DNA of 64,000 nt from Enterobacter pseudoroggenkampii (GTDB taxonomy: Bacteria; Pseudomonadota; Gammaproteobacteria; Enterobacterales; Enterobacteriaceae), in assembly GCF_026420145.1 (NCBI RefSeq), contig NZ_JAPMLV010000001.1:434001-498000 (forward strand), in the 5' to 3' direction. The position numbers and the translations under genes are program-made. Every line of letters starts with the position of its first letter. The first letter of the stretch is position 1. The notes below the pieces were generated by a model. It made no database searches. It was not told the DNA's origin and worked only from the letters and a program-made list of their open reading frames with translations. This document shows positions 22,722 to 32,470 of this stretch, piece by piece.

Positions 22722-22747
22722 GACCAGAAATCGCGTTATTTCTGGTC
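22722..22747 (+). other. Hairpin after cpoB
   Basis: Perfect 10-bp inverted repeat GACCAGAAAT-cgcgtt-ATTTCTGGTC just after the cpoB stop, without a T tract. Probably an mRNA 3'-end structure. Confidence 0.6.
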
Positions 22748-22795
22748 GTGCAGCATGATTCGTAAGCAGTTAAGTGATCTTCATCGAAATTTTTG

Positions 22796-22823
22796 TTGCG
22801 CTGAATTCTTAAATCAGTAATAT
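22796..22823 (+). promoter_or_regulatory. Predicted promoter of the tRNA operon
   Basis: TTGCGC (22796-22801), 16-nt spacer, TAATAT (22818-22823), then a GC-rich discriminator (GCCGCC), as typical of stringently controlled stable-RNA promoters. About 45 nt upstream of the first tRNA. Confidence 0.55.
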
Positions 22824-22873
22824 ATGCCGCCGTTGCCACGGGATATCAAACAACGTGAAAACAGCGTAAAAGT

Positions 22874-22949
22874 GGGTCGTTAGCTCAGTTGGTAGAGCAG
22901 TTGACTTTTAATCAATTGGTCGCAGGTTCGAATCCTGCACGACCCACCA
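22874..22949 (+). tRNA. lysT: tRNA-Lys(UUU), copy 1
   Basis: 76 nt including encoded CCA. Acceptor GGGTCGT/ACGACCC, D-loop AGTTGGTA, anticodon TTT at 22907-22909 in the loop CTTTTAA, T-arm GGTTCGAATCC. All four Lys copies in the window are identical. The symbol follows E. coli order and is only positional. Confidence 0.98.
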
Positions 22950-22975
22950 CTTAACGCATACCGGCAGTACAGAGT

Positions 22976-23051
22976 GGGTGATTAGCTCAGTTGGTAGAGC
23001 ATCTCCTTTACACGGAGGGGGTCGGCGGTTCGAGCCCGTCATCACCCACCA
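22976..23051 (+). tRNA. valT: tRNA-Val(UAC)
   Basis: 76 nt with encoded CCA. Acceptor GGGTGAT/ATCACCC, anticodon TAC in the loop TTTACAC, T-arm GGTTCGAGCCC. It lies between Lys copies 1 and 2. Confidence 0.98.
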
Positions 23052-23054
23052 CTC

Positions 23055-23130
23055 GGGTCGTTAGCTCAGTTGGTAGAGCAGTTGACTTTTAATCAATTGG
23101 TCGCAGGTTCGAATCCTGCACGACCCACCA
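23055..23130 (+). tRNA. tRNA-Lys(UUU), copy 2
   Basis: Identical to the tRNA-Lys at 22874-22949; separated from tRNA-Val by only 3 nt. Confidence 0.98.
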
Positions 23131-23163
23131 ATTTTAATATCTTACTCAGATATTAAACGTGAA

Positions 23164-23230
23164 GGATAACGTTGCTTTAGCAACGGCCCGAAGGGCGAGG
23201 CGAAGCCGAGTCATCCTGCACGACCCACCA
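23164..23230 (+). repeat. Cloverleaf-like element with a tRNA-Lys 3' remnant
   Basis: Outer 7-nt arms GGATAAC (23164-23170) and GTCATCC (23210-23216) pair with one mismatch. They enclose three small hairpins: GTTGC-ttta-GCAAC, GCCC-gaa-GGGC and GGC-gaa-GCC. The last 18 nt (23213-23230) repeat the tRNA-Lys 3' end ATCCTGCACGACCCACCA exactly, without the rest of a tRNA. Similar spacers occur in other enterobacterial tRNA operons (recalled, not checked). Confidence 0.7.
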
Positions 23231-23276
23231 CTCTCCGGTGGTACCGAGTAAAAATCTTCGAAGTCAGCACCCGAAT

Positions 23277-23352
23277 GGGTCGTTAGCTCAGTTGGTAGAG
23301 CAGTTGACTTTTAATCAATTGGTCGCAGGTTCGAATCCTGCACGACCCACCA
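23277..23352 (+). tRNA. tRNA-Lys(UUU), copy 3
   Basis: Identical in sequence to the first tRNA-Lys. Preceded by a 146-nt spacer that contains the cloverleaf-like element. Confidence 0.98.
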
Positions 23353-23376
23353 CTTCGAAGAAAAAAATCCCGCAAG

Positions 23377-23452
23377 GGGTCGTTAGCTCAGTTGGTAGAG
23401 CAGTTGACTTTTAATCAATTGGTCGCAGGTTCGAATCCTGCACGACCCACCA
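23377..23452 (+). tRNA. tRNA-Lys(UUU), copy 4
   Basis: Identical to the other three tRNA-Lys copies; last gene of the array, 8 nt before a strong terminator. E. coli K-12 has seven tRNAs at this site (five Lys, two Val). Confidence 0.98.
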
Positions 23453-23460
23453 GTGTAGAA

Positions 23461-23483
23461 AGGCGCCCTAAAGGCGCCTTTTT
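23461..23483 (+). terminator. Terminator of the tRNA array
   Basis: AGGCGCC-ctaaa-GGCGCCT hairpin followed by TTTT; it starts 8 nt after the last tRNA CCA. Confidence 0.92.
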
Positions 23484-23552
23484 GCTATCTGCGGTACAAC
23501 AAATGCTCCGCCCATCTATTCCCGGTGACTTTTCAGTCCAGATTCGCTATCT

Positions 23553-23570
23553 TGTTTAGTATACAAAACA
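23553..23570. promoter_or_regulatory. NadR-type operator upstream of nadA
   Basis: TGTTTA-N6-AAAACA; the NadR box is TGTTTA-N6-TAAACA (one mismatch). It lies 73 nt upstream of nadA, consistent with NAD-responsive repression of nadA-pnuC. Confidence 0.55.
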
Positions 23571-23643
23571 CAATTGCCACGCGTTTTGCTATGTCAGGCA
23601 AAAGAAAGGCAATATTGTTAAGCCAGTAAAACGAGAAGCCATA

Positions 23644-24687
23644 ATGAGTGTGATGTTTGATCCTGAAGCCGCAATCTATCCGTTTCCGCCAAAGCCTGTC
23701 CCGCTGAGCCAGGATGAAAAGCAATTCTACCGCGAGAAGATCAAACGTCTTCTTAAAGAGCGCGATGCGGTAATGGTGGCCCATTACTACACCGACCCGG
23801 AAATTCAGCAGCTGGCTGAAGAGACCGGAGGCTGCATTTCTGACTCACTGGAGATGGCACGCTTCGGTGCACGACACCCCGCTTCCACGCTACTGGTTGC
23901 TGGCGTGCGTTTTATGGGCGAAACGGCAAAGATCCTGAGCCCTGAAAAAACCATTCTGATGCCCACGCTTAACGCGGAGTGTTCGCTGGATCTGGGCTGT
24001 CCGATTGACGAATTCACGGCCTTCTGTGACGCCCACCCTGATCGGACCGTGGTGGTTTACGCCAACACCTCTGCGGCGGTAAAAGCGCGGGCCGACTGGG
24101 TAGTCACGTCGAGCATCGCCGTTGAGCTGATTGAACATCTGGACAGCCTGGGAGAGAAAATTATCTGGGCGCCAGATCGTCATCTTGGAAATTATGTCCA
24201 GAAGCAGACGGGGGCTGACGTTCTCTGCTGGCAGGGCGCCTGCATCGTGCATGATGAATTCAAAACCCAGGCGCTGGCGCGCATGAAGGCACTTTATCCT
24301 GACGCCGCCATTCTTGTTCACCCTGAGTCACCGCAGTCAATTGTCGACATGGCGGATGCCGTGGGCTCAACCAGCCAGCTTATCAACGCGGCAAGGACGT
24401 TGCCTCACAAGCAGCTCATCGTGGCGACCGATCGCGGTATCTTCTATAAGATGCAGCAGGCCGTGCCGGAGAAAGAGCTCCTTGAAGCGCCAACGGCGGG
24501 TGAGGGCGCAACGTGTCGCAGCTGTGCCCATTGCCCGTGGATGGCGATGAACGGCCTGAAGGCCATTGCCGAAGGGCTCGAGACAGGCGGTGCAGCACAT
24601 GAAATCCATGTGGATGCCGCTCTGCGTGAAGGGGCGTTGATTCCGCTTAACCGCATGCTGGATTTTGCGGCTACACTACGTACTTAA
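23644..24687 (+). CDS. nadA: Quinolinate synthase
   Basis: 347 aa, the E. coli length. It condenses iminoaspartate with dihydroxyacetone phosphate to quinolinate in de novo NAD synthesis. The three [4Fe-4S] ligands are in place: Cys113 ([11 protein letters not shown]), Cys200 ([11 protein letters not shown]) and the Cys of [10 protein letters not shown] near residue 297. Two sugar-binding segments ([16 protein letters not shown]) are conserved. pnuC follows in the same direction. Confidence 0.98.
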   Translation: MSVMFDPEAAIYPFPPKPVPLSQDEKQFYREKIKRLLKERDAVMVAHYYTDPEIQQLAEETGGCISDSLEMARFGARHPASTLLVAGVRFMGETAKILSPEKTILMPTLNAECSLDLGCPIDEFTAFCDAHPDRTVVVYANTSAAVKARADWVVTSSIAVELIEHLDSLGEKIIWAPDRHLGNYVQKQTGADVLCWQGACIVHDEFKTQALARMKALYPDAAILVHPESPQSIVDMADAVGSTSQLINAARTLPHKQLIVATDRGIFYKMQQAVPEKELLEAPTAGEGATCRSCAHCPWMAMNGLKAIAEGLETGGAAHEIHVDAALREGALIPLNRMLDFAATLRT

Positions 24688-24709
24688 TTCAACACGCCGC
24701 GGAGAAAAG

Positions 24710-25429
24710 ATGGATTTTTTTAGCACACATAACATTCTGGTTCATATACCGATTGGTGCAGGTGGCTATGACCTGTCATGGATTGAGGCCGTTGGCACGC
24801 TGGCGGGTTTACTCTGTATCTGGCTGGCAAGCCTGGAGAAGATCAGCAACTATGCGTTCGGGCTGATTAACGTCACGCTGTTTGCGATTATCTTCTTCCA
24901 GATCCAGCTTTACGCCAGCCTGCTTTTACAGCTGTTCTTCTTCGCCGCCAATATCTACGGCTGGTACGCGTGGTCGCGTCAGAACAGCCAGCAGGAGGCA
25001 GAGCTGCAGATCCGCTGGCTGCCCTTGCCGAAAGCCATCGCCTGGTTTGTCGCCTGCGTGGTGGCCATTGGCTTAATGACCGTCTACATCAACCCGGTGT
25101 TTGCGTTCCTGACCCGCGTCGCCGTTTCGGTCATGTCTGGCATCGGCCTGAACGTGACGATGCCAGAGCTGCAGCCGGATGCTTTCCCGTTCTGGGATTC
25201 CTGCATGATGGTGCTGTCGATTGCGGCGATGATCCTGATGACCCGTAAATATGTTGAGAACTGGCTGCTGTGGGTCATCATCAACGTGATCAGCGTGGCG
25301 ATCTTCGCCCTGCAGGGCGTCTATGCGATGTCGCTGGAATATCTGCTGCTGACCTTCATTGCGCTGAACGGCAGCCGGATGTGGATTAACAGCGCGCGTG
25401 AGCGAGGCTCTCACGCGCTTTCCAGCTAG
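24710..25429 (+). CDS. pnuC: Nicotinamide riboside transporter PnuC
   Basis: 239 aa from ATG 24710 ([19 protein letters not shown]), preceded by GGAG; the longer in-frame version from 24665 overlaps nadA and is not supported. Seven predicted TM helices and the family block [10 protein letters not shown] are present. It imports NAD precursors across the inner membrane, 22 nt after nadA. Its TAG stop shares the tetranucleotide CTAG with the stop codon of the convergent zitB. Confidence 0.97.
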   Translation: MDFFSTHNILVHIPIGAGGYDLSWIEAVGTLAGLLCIWLASLEKISNYAFGLINVTLFAIIFFQIQLYASLLLQLFFFAANIYGWYAWSRQNSQQEAELQIRWLPLPKAIAWFVACVVAIGLMTVYINPVFAFLTRVAVSVMSGIGLNVTMPELQPDAFPFWDSCMMVLSIAAMILMTRKYVENWLLWVIINVISVAIFALQGVYAMSLEYLLLTFIALNGSRMWINSARERGSHALSS

Positions 25430-26364
25430 TGGTGATGATGATGTGAATGTCCGGACTGCGCCTCGTTAAGGTGGCAGTCCGGCCCGTTACAGGGCTGATA
25501 CTCCATCTGGATGGTGGAGTGGCCAATTTCGTAGTGATGCTCAAGAAAATGCTGGATGCGTTCCAGCAGCGCATCGTGGTCGTGAGGCGGGATCACCTGG
25601 ACGTGCAGCGTCATGACCGGTTTTTCCCCCACCAGCCAGACGTGCACATGATGAACATTGCGGACTTCCGGGACTGAACGGCGAAGGTTGCGCTTCAGCT
25701 CATCAATATCCATGGATGCCGGTGCCCCTTCAAGCAGTTCATTCACGCTCTCCTTCAACAGCCGCCAGGCACTGCGTAAGACCAGACACGACACCAGCAC
25801 GGACAGAATCGGATCGACAGGCGTCCAGCCGGTATAGAGGATCACCAGCGCGGCGACAATTGCCCCGACTGAACCGAGCAAATCCCCCAGAACATGCAGC
25901 GCCGCCGCGCGCACGTTGAGGTTCTTTTCCCCGCTGCCGCGGTGCAGAATCCAGAAGGCCAGGATATTCGCCAGCAGCCCTGCCACGGCAATCACCATCA
26001 TGGTCGCTCCGGCGATCGGCTGAGGATGCCGGAAGCGCTGTACGGCCTCCCAGACGATAAGCACGGTAATGACCACCAGCGCAATGGCGTTAACAAACGC
26101 GGCCAGGGTGGTCAGCCTCAGCCAGCCGAATGTGTGGCGGGCATTTGGTGGACGACGCGCGAACTGCACCGCCAGCAGGGCGAAGAGCAGCGCTGCGGCA
26201 TCGGTCAGCATATGTCCGGCATCGGCCAGAAGCGCCAGAGAGCCGGAAACCAGGCCGCCAATGACCTCGATAACCATAAACGTTGCCGTGACGCCAAAGG
26301 CCAGCATCAGTCGTTTAGCGTTGTCGTTGCCGGGAGAATGCGAGTGGGAATGGGAGTGCGCCAT
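25426..26364 (-). CDS. zitB: Zinc efflux protein ZitB (cation diffusion facilitator)
   Basis: 312 aa. The His-rich N-terminus ([11 protein letters not shown]) and C-terminus (SGHSHHHHH) bind metal. There are six TM helices, with the transport-site motifs [16 protein letters not shown] (HxxxD, helix II) and [12 protein letters not shown] (helix V), and a cytosolic ferredoxin-like domain ([22 protein letters not shown]). It exports Zn2+ in exchange for protons. It overlaps the pnuC 3' end by 4 nt, tail to tail. Confidence 0.96.
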   Translation of the reverse strand: MAHSHSHSHSPGNDNAKRLMLAFGVTATFMVIEVIGGLVSGSLALLADAGHMLTDAAALLFALLAVQFARRPPNARHTFGWLRLTTLAAFVNAIALVVITVLIVWEAVQRFRHPQPIAGATMMVIAVAGLLANILAFWILHRGSGEKNLNVRAAALHVLGDLLGSVGAIVAALVILYTGWTPVDPILSVLVSCLVLRSAWRLLKESVNELLEGAPASMDIDELKRNLRRSVPEVRNVHHVHVWLVGEKPVMTLHVQVIPPHDHDALLERIQHFLEHHYEIGHSTIQMEYQPCNGPDCHLNEAQSGHSHHHHH

Positions 26365-26420
26365 GTCTGCTTTCCTGATGTGTTATTGTTTTTAGTGTAG
26401 CGTTTTTAATAGGTTACTCC

Positions 26421-26455
26421 AAAAAGAAAGGAGAGCCTGGGCTCTCCTTTTTTGA
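26421..26455. terminator. Bidirectional terminator, ybgS side
   Basis: AGGAGAGC-ctgg-GCTCTCCT hairpin with a T run on the plus strand and a CTTTCTTTTT run on the minus strand, 22 nt beyond the ybgS stop. On the minus strand it separates ybgS from zitB. Confidence 0.75.
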
Positions 26456-26469
26456 CGGTTCATAACAAA

Positions 26470-26850
26470 TTACTGGGTGGTGCCATCAGTTTTGGTATTG
26501 GCGTCGTTACCCACTTTGTCGTTAGGGTCCGGGCATTTGCCGTCCTTACACATCGAGTTCTTATGAACCTCATCCGAACTCATATTGTCATGATTCATGG
26601 TACCGGAACCGCTGCCGTTGGGATGCAGCATCGTGCCGCCGGTGTTGGTGTTCCCGGTATTGATCTGGTTGTTGTCGACATTATTCGGGGCGATATTCTG
26701 TTTCGCATCCGGGGCGGGCTGGCCTGCTGCCGCAGCCGCATTTGCATCCCCGTTGCTGTCTGATGTGCCCGTTTCCGCGGCCAGGACGCTGCCGCTGGCC
26801 AGAGTAAGTGTGGCGGTCAGGAAGAGGGTTGCCAGTTTTGTCATTTTCAT
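26470..26850 (-). CDS. ybgS: Secreted protein of unknown function YbgS
   Basis: 126 aa from ATG 26850 ([20 protein letters not shown]), with a signal peptide cleaved near VLA-AETG. The mature part is low-complexity, rich in Asn/Asp/Gly/Thr, with a conserved block [18 protein letters not shown] near the C-terminus whose two Cys could form a disulphide. It matches E. coli YbgS by pattern; the function is unknown and the old label homeobox protein is unsupported. AGGAG lies 7 nt upstream of the chosen ATG. Confidence 0.9.
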   Translation of the reverse strand: MKMTKLATLFLTATLTLASGSVLAAETGTSDSNGDANAAAAAGQPAPDAKQNIAPNNVDNNQINTGNTNTGGTMLHPNGSGSGTMNHDNMSSDEVHKNSMCKDGKCPDPNDKVGNDANTKTDGTTQ

Positions 26851-27062
26851 CATGGTGCTCCTGTTCTTGTCGTTACGCTGGATAACATTCTCCAACAGTG
26901 CATCTTTTTCAGAGGCGAAAGATTCCGCCTTACGGACTTACGTCAGTAGGGAATCGCGTTTAAGCGTGTAAAATTGGTTGTTACAGTTAAAAAGCTTAGG
27001 TTAGATCTCATTTTTCGCTATTTTGTGGCGATTTTTAGGCGAATTCCAGGAATTATCTGCGT

Positions 27063-27088
27063 GAAGTGTAAAACCGTGTTTACACTTC
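27063..27088. promoter_or_regulatory. TyrR box of aroG
   Basis: TGTAAA-N6-TTTACA at 27067-27084 is a perfect TyrR consensus and is extended by 4 more complementary bases on each side (GAAG/CTTC). It lies 67 nt upstream of aroG, which TyrR represses with phenylalanine in E. coli. The 304-nt ybgS-aroG gap holds nothing else that I can name. Confidence 0.88.
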
Positions 27089-27154
27089 CTGGTCGACAAG
27101 ATAGATTGAAAGGATTGCTTTCATTACTAAAGATATGGCAGAGCTGGAAAGAAA

Positions 27155-28207
27155 ATGAATTATCAGAACGACGATTTACGCATTAAAGAGATCAATGAGT
27201 TATTACCTCCTGTAGCGCTCCTTGAGAAATTCCCCGCCACTGAAAATGCCGCAAACACGGTTTCTCATGCTCGTAAAGCGATCCATAAGATCCTGAAAGG
27301 TAATGACGATCGTCTTCTGGTGGTGATTGGCCCGTGCTCCATTCACGATCCTGCAGCCGCGAAAGAATACGCTGCCCGTCTGCTCACCCTGCGTGAAGAG
27401 CTGAAGGACGAGCTTGAAATCGTCATGCGCGTCTATTTTGAAAAACCGCGCACCACCGTGGGCTGGAAAGGGCTGATTAACGACCCGCACATGGACAACA
27501 GCTTCCAGATCAACGACGGTCTGCGCATTGCGCGCAAGCTGCTGCTGGAGATCAACGACAGCGGCCTGCCTGCAGCCGGTGAATTCCTGGACATGATTAC
27601 GCCACAATACCTGGCAGACCTGATGAGCTGGGGCGCAATTGGTGCCCGTACCACTGAATCTCAGGTGCACCGCGAGCTGGCGTCCGGTCTCTCTTGTCCG
27701 GTGGGCTTCAAAAACGGCACTGACGGCACCATCAAGGTCGCCATTGACGCTATCAATGCTGCAGGTGCACCGCACTGCTTCCTGTCGGTGACCAAATGGG
27801 GTCATTCCGCCATCGTTAACACCAGCGGAAACGGCGACTGTCATATCATTCTGCGCGGCGGCAAAGAGCCGAACTACAGCGCAAAACACGTGGCAGAAGT
27901 GAAGGTCGGGCTGGAAAAAGCCGGGCTGCCACCGCAGGTGATGATCGATTTCAGCCACGCCAACTCCAGCAAGCAGTTTAAAAAGCAGATGGAAGTGGGC
28001 GCAGACGTCTGTCAGCAGATTGCCGGCGGTGAGAAGGCGGTGATTGGGGTGATGATCGAAAGCCATCTGGTTGAAGGTAACCAGAATCTGGAAGGCAGCG
28101 AACCGCTGGTGTATGGCAAAAGCGTGACCGATGCCTGCATCGGCTGGGACGATACCGATACCATCCTGCGTCAGCTGGCGAATGCGGTAAAAGCGCGTCG
28201 CGGCTGA
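27155..28207 (+). CDS. aroG: 3-deoxy-7-phosphoheptulonate synthase, Phe-sensitive
   Basis: 350 aa. First step of the shikimate pathway, joining phosphoenolpyruvate and erythrose 4-phosphate. Metal and substrate motifs: VIGPCSIHDP (Cys61 region), FEKPRTTVGWKG, GARTTESQVHRELASGLS, FSHANS, and GVMIESHLVEGNQ. Its end-to-end match to AroG and its TyrR box separate it from AroF and AroH. GGAAAG precedes the ATG. A strong terminator follows. Confidence 0.98.
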   Translation: MNYQNDDLRIKEINELLPPVALLEKFPATENAANTVSHARKAIHKILKGNDDRLLVVIGPCSIHDPAAAKEYAARLLTLREELKDELEIVMRVYFEKPRTTVGWKGLINDPHMDNSFQINDGLRIARKLLLEINDSGLPAAGEFLDMITPQYLADLMSWGAIGARTTESQVHRELASGLSCPVGFKNGTDGTIKVAIDAINAAGAPHCFLSVTKWGHSAIVNTSGNGDCHIILRGGKEPNYSAKHVAEVKVGLEKAGLPPQVMIDFSHANSSKQFKKQMEVGADVCQQIAGGEKAVIGVMIESHLVEGNQNLEGSEPLVYGKSVTDACIGWDDTDTILRQLANAVKARRG

Positions 28208-28223
28208 ATTCTCAGGCACAAAT

Positions 28224-28254
28224 AAAAAAGCGCGGAAGGCTCCGCGCTTTTTTT
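28224..28254. terminator. Bidirectional terminator between aroG and gpmA
   Basis: AAAAAAGCGCGGA-aggc-TCCGCGCTTTTTT, a stem with A and T flanks that can act on both converging genes. Confidence 0.92.
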
Positions 28255-28268
28255 ATGTCTGGCGAAAA

Positions 28269-29021
28269 TTACTTCGCTTTACCCTGGTTCGCGACAGCCG
28301 CTGCTTTCGCCGCGATCTCTTCCGCGTTACCCAGATAGTAGTGTTTGATTGGCTTGAAGTTTTCGTCGAACTCATACACCAGCGGTACGCCAGTTGGGAT
28401 GTTCAGTTCGAGGATTTCGTCTTCACCCATGTTGTCCAGGTATTTCACCAGCGCGCGCAGGGAGTTACCGTGAGCCGCGATGATCACGCGCTCGCCGCTT
28501 TTCAGGCGTGGCAGGATGGTTTCGTTCCAGTAAGGCACAACGCGGTCGATGGTCAGCGCCAGGCTCTCGGTGGTTGGCAGCTCAGCGTCGGTCAGCTTCG
28601 CGTAACGCGGGTCGTGGCCCGGGTAGCGCTCGTCATCTTTGGTCAGCTCTGGCGGGGTGATTGCGAAGCCGCGACGCCACTGTTTAACCTGCTCGTCGCC
28701 ATATTTCTCAGCGGTTTCCGCTTTGTTCAGGCCCTGCAGCGCACCGTAATGACGTTCGTTCAGTTTCCAGGACTTCTCAACCGGCAGCCAGGCCTGATCC
28801 AGTTCGTCCAGCACGTTCCACAGGGTGTGGATGGCACGTTTCAGCACAGAGGTGTAAGCAAAATCAAAGCTGAAGCCTTCTTCCTTCAGCAGTTTACCTG
28901 CTGCTTTTGCTTCGCTTACGCCTTTCTCAGACAGATCAACGTCGTACCAACCGGTAAAGCGGTTTTCGTTGTTCCACTGGCTTTCGCCGTGACGCACCAG
29001 GACCAGCTTAGTTATAGCCAT
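28269..29021 (-). CDS. gpmA: 2,3-bisphosphoglycerate-dependent phosphoglycerate mutase
   Basis: 250 aa. It interconverts 3- and 2-phosphoglycerate in glycolysis. The phospho-histidine is His11 in [18 protein letters not shown]; the second catalytic His is in [16 protein letters not shown]. It is the cofactor-dependent histidine phosphatase-fold type, the same length as E. coli GpmA. A Fur-like box lies just upstream. Confidence 0.98.
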   Translation of the reverse strand: MAITKLVLVRHGESQWNNENRFTGWYDVDLSEKGVSEAKAAGKLLKEEGFSFDFAYTSVLKRAIHTLWNVLDELDQAWLPVEKSWKLNERHYGALQGLNKAETAEKYGDEQVKQWRRGFAITPPELTKDDERYPGHDPRYAKLTDAELPTTESLALTIDRVVPYWNETILPRLKSGERVIIAAHGNSLRALVKYLDNMGEDEILELNIPTGVPLVYEFDENFKPIKHYYLGNAEEIAAKAAAVANQGKAK

Positions 29022-29044
29022 CTCTTACTCCTCAAGCATTTTTA

Positions 29045-29066
29045 GAATGATAACAATTCTCATTAT
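29045..29066. promoter_or_regulatory. Fur-like box upstream of gpmA
   Basis: GAATGATAACAATTCTCATTAT resembles the Fur consensus GATAATGATAATCATTATC in its TGATAA and TCATTA parts. It lies 24-45 nt upstream of the gpmA ATG. E. coli gpmA has been reported as Fur-regulated. Confidence 0.5.
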
Positions 29067-29227
29067 ATTGCCGTGGCCGTGCCACCAGCAACGCTTAACC
29101 CTAACCATAGCGAAAATAGTCTCTGAGTGTAAGATGCTTGTGAATCCAGGGTTATGATTTTGTCTGCGATCGGCGCTATTTTCAGCAAGGCGCGCAGAAA
29201 AAAGCCCTCCGATGGGAGGGCTGGAAA

Positions 29228-30268
29228 TCAATGCGGAATGAAATGATACTCTGTGACGCTAACGTACTCTTCACCCGGGCGCAGCACGCAGTCCGGCTGC
29301 GGCCATTCCGGATGGTTCGGGCTGTCCGGCAGGAACTCGCTCTCCAGCGCCAGGCCTTGCCAGTCGCTATACTCTTCGTGTTCGCGCGCCGTCGTTCCGC
29401 CGAGATAGTTACCTGAGTAGAACTGCAGGGCAGGGGCAGTGGTATACACCGTCATCTGCAGCTTCTCATCCGCAGACCAGACCTGTGCGGCAGGTTGTTT
29501 CACATCACCTTTGGCCTGTAGCAGGAACGCGTGGTCGTAGCCTTTCACCTTGCGCTGATCGTCATCGCTCAGGAAATCCTGGGCGATCGTTTTCGCGCTG
29601 CGGAAGTCAAAGCTGGTGCCGCTCACGTCTTTGAGGCCCTGATGCGGAATGCCCATCTCGTCAACCGGCAGCCAGGCATCCGCCAGGATCTGCAGCCTGT
29701 GGTTACGCACGTCGCACTGGTTACCGTCCAGATTAAAGTACGCGTGATTGGTCAGGTTGACCGGACACGGCTTGTCGACCGTCGCACGGTATTCAATGGC
29801 GATACGGTTGTCGTCGGTCAGCGTAAAGCGCGCGGACGCGATAAGATTCCCCGGGAAGCCCTGATCGCCGTCAGGCGAATCCAGCGAGAACAGCACTTCC
29901 CCGTCGTTTTGACGAACAATCTTCCAGCGGCGTTTATCAAATCCGTCCGGTCCGCCGTGCAGCTGGTTCTCACCCTGGCTTGGAAGCAGGGCGTACTGCA
30001 CGCCGTCGAGCTCAAAACGGCTCTTCGCGATGCGGTTCGCATAGCGCCCAACGGACGCGCCCAGATAGGCGGACTGATTGACGTACTGCTCAGGCGAGGC
30101 GCAGCCCAGCAGGGTTTCGCGTACGCTGCCGTCCGGCATCGGTACGCGGGCAGAAAGAAGGGTAGCACCCCAGTCCATCACCGTAACGACCATCCCCGCG
30201 CTGTTGCGCAGGGTTAACAGGCGATACGGCAGACCATCCGGTGCAAGGGTAGGTGTTTCGTTTAGCAC
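29228..30268 (-). CDS. galM: Galactose-1-epimerase (aldose mutarotase)
   Basis: 346 aa from a GTG start at 30268 ([12 protein letters not shown]). That start gives the E. coli GalM length and overlaps the galK stop (GTGCTAA), as in E. coli; the ATG further upstream would lie deep in galK. Mutarotase motifs: [39 protein letters not shown] (catalytic His) and [11 protein letters not shown] (catalytic Glu region). It converts beta- to alpha-D-galactose for GalK. Last gene of galETKM. Confidence 0.96.
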   Translation of the reverse strand: MLNETPTLAPDGLPYRLLTLRNSAGMVVTVMDWGATLLSARVPMPDGSVRETLLGCASPEQYVNQSAYLGASVGRYANRIAKSRFELDGVQYALLPSQGENQLHGGPDGFDKRRWKIVRQNDGEVLFSLDSPDGDQGFPGNLIASARFTLTDDNRIAIEYRATVDKPCPVNLTNHAYFNLDGNQCDVRNHRLQILADAWLPVDEMGIPHQGLKDVSGTSFDFRSAKTIAQDFLSDDDQRKVKGYDHAFLLQAKGDVKQPAAQVWSADEKLQMTVYTTAPALQFYSGNYLGGTTAREHEEYSDWQGLALESEFLPDSPNHPEWPQPDCVLRPGEEYVSVTEYHFIPH

Positions 30269-31410
30269 TGTCCGGCTCCTTGTGATGCTTTGCAAACATA
30301 GAAGGTTTCTTTGATGCCTGTTTTTGCTTCGTACTGCTTCGCCACGGCATCCTGTACGGCAGGAACCAGCTCTTCAGGCACCAGCGCAACGACGCAGCCG
30401 CCAAAACCGCCGCCCGTCATGCGCACGCCACCTTTGTCGCCGATGGTGGCTTTGACGATGTCCACCAGGGTGTCGATCTGTGGAACGGTGATTTCAAAGT
30501 CATCGCGCATGGAGGCGTGAGATTCCGCCATCAGCTCACCCATACGTTTCAGGTCGCCTTTCGCCAGCGCGGAGGCGGCTTCAACGGTACGGGCATTTTC
30601 CGTCAGCACGTGACGAACGCGCCTGGCAACGACCGGATCCAGCTCGTGCGCCACTTTGTTAAATTCATTGAGCGTTACGTCGCGCAGGGCGGGCTGCTGG
30701 AAGAAGCGGGCACCGGTTTCGCACTGTTGGCGGCGGGTGTTGTACTCGCTGCCCACCAGCGTGCGCTTAAAGTTGCTGTTGATGATTACCACAGCCGCGC
30801 CTTTTGGCAGGGGAACGGCTTTAGTGCCCAGCGAGCGGCAGTCGATCAGCAGCGCGTGTTCTTTTTTGCCCAGCGCGGAGATCAGCTGGTCCATAATGCC
30901 GCAGTTACAGCCCACGAACTGGTTTTCCGCTTCCTGACCATTCAGGGCGATTTGCGCGCCGTCCAGCGGTAAATGATAAAGCTGCTGGAACACGGTACCC
31001 ACCGCGACTTCCAGAGACGCAGAGGAGCTTAAGCCCGCGCCCTGCGGCACGTTGCCGCTGATCACTAAATCTGCGCCGCCAAAGTTTTTGTTACGCTTCT
31101 GTAGATGCTTCACCACGCCGCGCACGTAGTTTGACCACTGCTGGCTGTCGTGCGTCACGATTGGGGCATCGAGGGAAAACGCGTCCGTCTCATTACCGTA
31201 ATCCGCTGCAATCACGCGAACCTGGCGGTCGTCGCGCTTCGCACAGCTGATCACCGTCTGGTAATCGATGGCGCACGGCAGGACGAAACCGTCGTTATAG
31301 TCGGTGTGTTCACCAATCAGGTTGACGCGGCCAGGGGCCTGGATAACGTGGGTGGCAGGGTAGCCAAATTTTTCAGCAAACAGGGATTGTGTTTTATCTT
31401 TCAGACTCAT
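30262..31410 (-). CDS. galK: Galactokinase
   Basis: 382 aa from ATG 31410 ([19 protein letters not shown]), the E. coli length; upstream in-frame codons lie in the galT-galK junction. GHMP-kinase motifs: the galactose signature [19 protein letters not shown], the ATP motif [18 protein letters not shown] and the C-terminal [13 protein letters not shown]. It phosphorylates alpha-galactose. It starts 4 nt after the galT stop. Confidence 0.98.
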   Translation of the reverse strand: MSLKDKTQSLFAEKFGYPATHVIQAPGRVNLIGEHTDYNDGFVLPCAIDYQTVISCAKRDDRQVRVIAADYGNETDAFSLDAPIVTHDSQQWSNYVRGVVKHLQKRNKNFGGADLVISGNVPQGAGLSSSASLEVAVGTVFQQLYHLPLDGAQIALNGQEAENQFVGCNCGIMDQLISALGKKEHALLIDCRSLGTKAVPLPKGAAVVIINSNFKRTLVGSEYNTRRQQCETGARFFQQPALRDVTLNEFNKVAHELDPVVARRVRHVLTENARTVEAASALAKGDLKRMGELMAESHASMRDDFEITVPQIDTLVDIVKATIGDKGGVRMTGGGFGGCVVALVPEELVPAVQDAVAKQYEAKTGIKETFYVCKASQGAGQC

Positions 31411-31414
31411 TTTT

Positions 31415-32461
31415 TTAGACTCCTGATTCGCGATAGTGGACGTCGCTAACGGCACGCAGACGTTCTGCCGCCTGTTCCGCCGTCAGGTCACGCTGGGTTT
31501 CCGCCAGCATTTCATAGCCCACCATAAATTTACGCACCGTCGCAGAGCGCAGCAGCGGCGGATAGAAATGGGCGTGCAGCTGCCAGTGTAGATTCTCTTC
31601 GCCGTTAAACGGGGCGCCGTGCCAGCCCATGGAGTACGGGAAGGAGCACTGGAACAGGTTGTCGTAACGACTGGTCAGCTTTTTCAGCGCCAGAGCAAGG
31701 TCGTCACGCTGCGCGTCGCTGAGATCGGTGATGCGCTGTACGTGCGCTTTCGGCAGCAGCAGCGTTTCAAACGGCCAGGCAGCCCAGTAAGGCACGACGG
31801 CCAGCCAGTGTTCGGTTTCCACCACGGTGCGGCTGCCGTCGGCCAGCTCACGGCGGGTGTAATCGACCAGCATTGGGGAACCGTTTTCCGCGTAATACGC
31901 TTTTTGCAGACGGTCTTCACGCTCGGCTTCGTTAGGCAGGAAGCTGTTCGCCCAGACCTGGCCGTGCGGATGTGGGTTAGAGCAGCCCATTGCCGCACCT
32001 TTGTTTTCGAACACCTGCACCCACGGGTAAGTTTGACCCAGCTCGGCGGTTTGCGCCTGCCAGGTGCTTACCACCTCTTTCAGCGCTTCCACGCTCAGCT
32101 CCGGCAGCGTTTTGCTGTGATCGGGGGAGAAGCAGATCACGCGGCTGGTTCCGCGCGCGCTTTCGCAGCGCATCAGCGGGTCGTGGCTTTCCGGCGCGTC
32201 CGGGGTGTCGGTCATCAGGGCGGCAAAATCGTTGGTGAAGACGAAGGTGCCTTTGTAGTCCGGGTTTTTATCCCCGGTGACGCGCGTGTTGCCCGGACAG
32301 AGGAAGCAGTCTGGGTCGTGCTGTGGCAGCGTTTGTTTCGCAGGCGTTTCCTGCGCCCCCTGCCAGGGGCGCTTGGCGCGATGCGGAGAAACCAAAATCC
32401 ATTGCCCGCTTAACGGGTTAAAACGACGATGCGGATGATCGACGGGATTAAATTGCGTCAT
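31415..32461 (-). CDS. galT: Galactose-1-phosphate uridylyltransferase
   Basis: 348 aa, the E. coli length. The active-site nucleophile motif is [13 protein letters not shown] (HPH). Zn-binding Cys are in [12 protein letters not shown]. The HIT-type C-terminal part is [10 protein letters not shown] with [13 protein letters not shown]. It exchanges UMP between UDP-glucose and galactose-1-phosphate. It starts 9 nt downstream of galE. Confidence 0.98.
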   Translation of the reverse strand: MTQFNPVDHPHRRFNPLSGQWILVSPHRAKRPWQGAQETPAKQTLPQHDPDCFLCPGNTRVTGDKNPDYKGTFVFTNDFAALMTDTPDAPESHDPLMRCESARGTSRVICFSPDHSKTLPELSVEALKEVVSTWQAQTAELGQTYPWVQVFENKGAAMGCSNPHPHGQVWANSFLPNEAEREDRLQKAYYAENGSPMLVDYTRRELADGSRTVVETEHWLAVVPYWAAWPFETLLLPKAHVQRITDLSDAQRDDLALALKKLTSRYDNLFQCSFPYSMGWHGAPFNGEENLHWQLHAHFYPPLLRSATVRKFMVGYEMLAETQRDLTAEQAAERLRAVSDVHYRESGV

Positions 32462-32470
32462 GACGGATCC

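Noticed and set aside
23644..24687. Alternative downstream start (Met4) for nadA
   Set aside because: ATG 23644 gives the family length and correct Cys113/Cys200 numbering.
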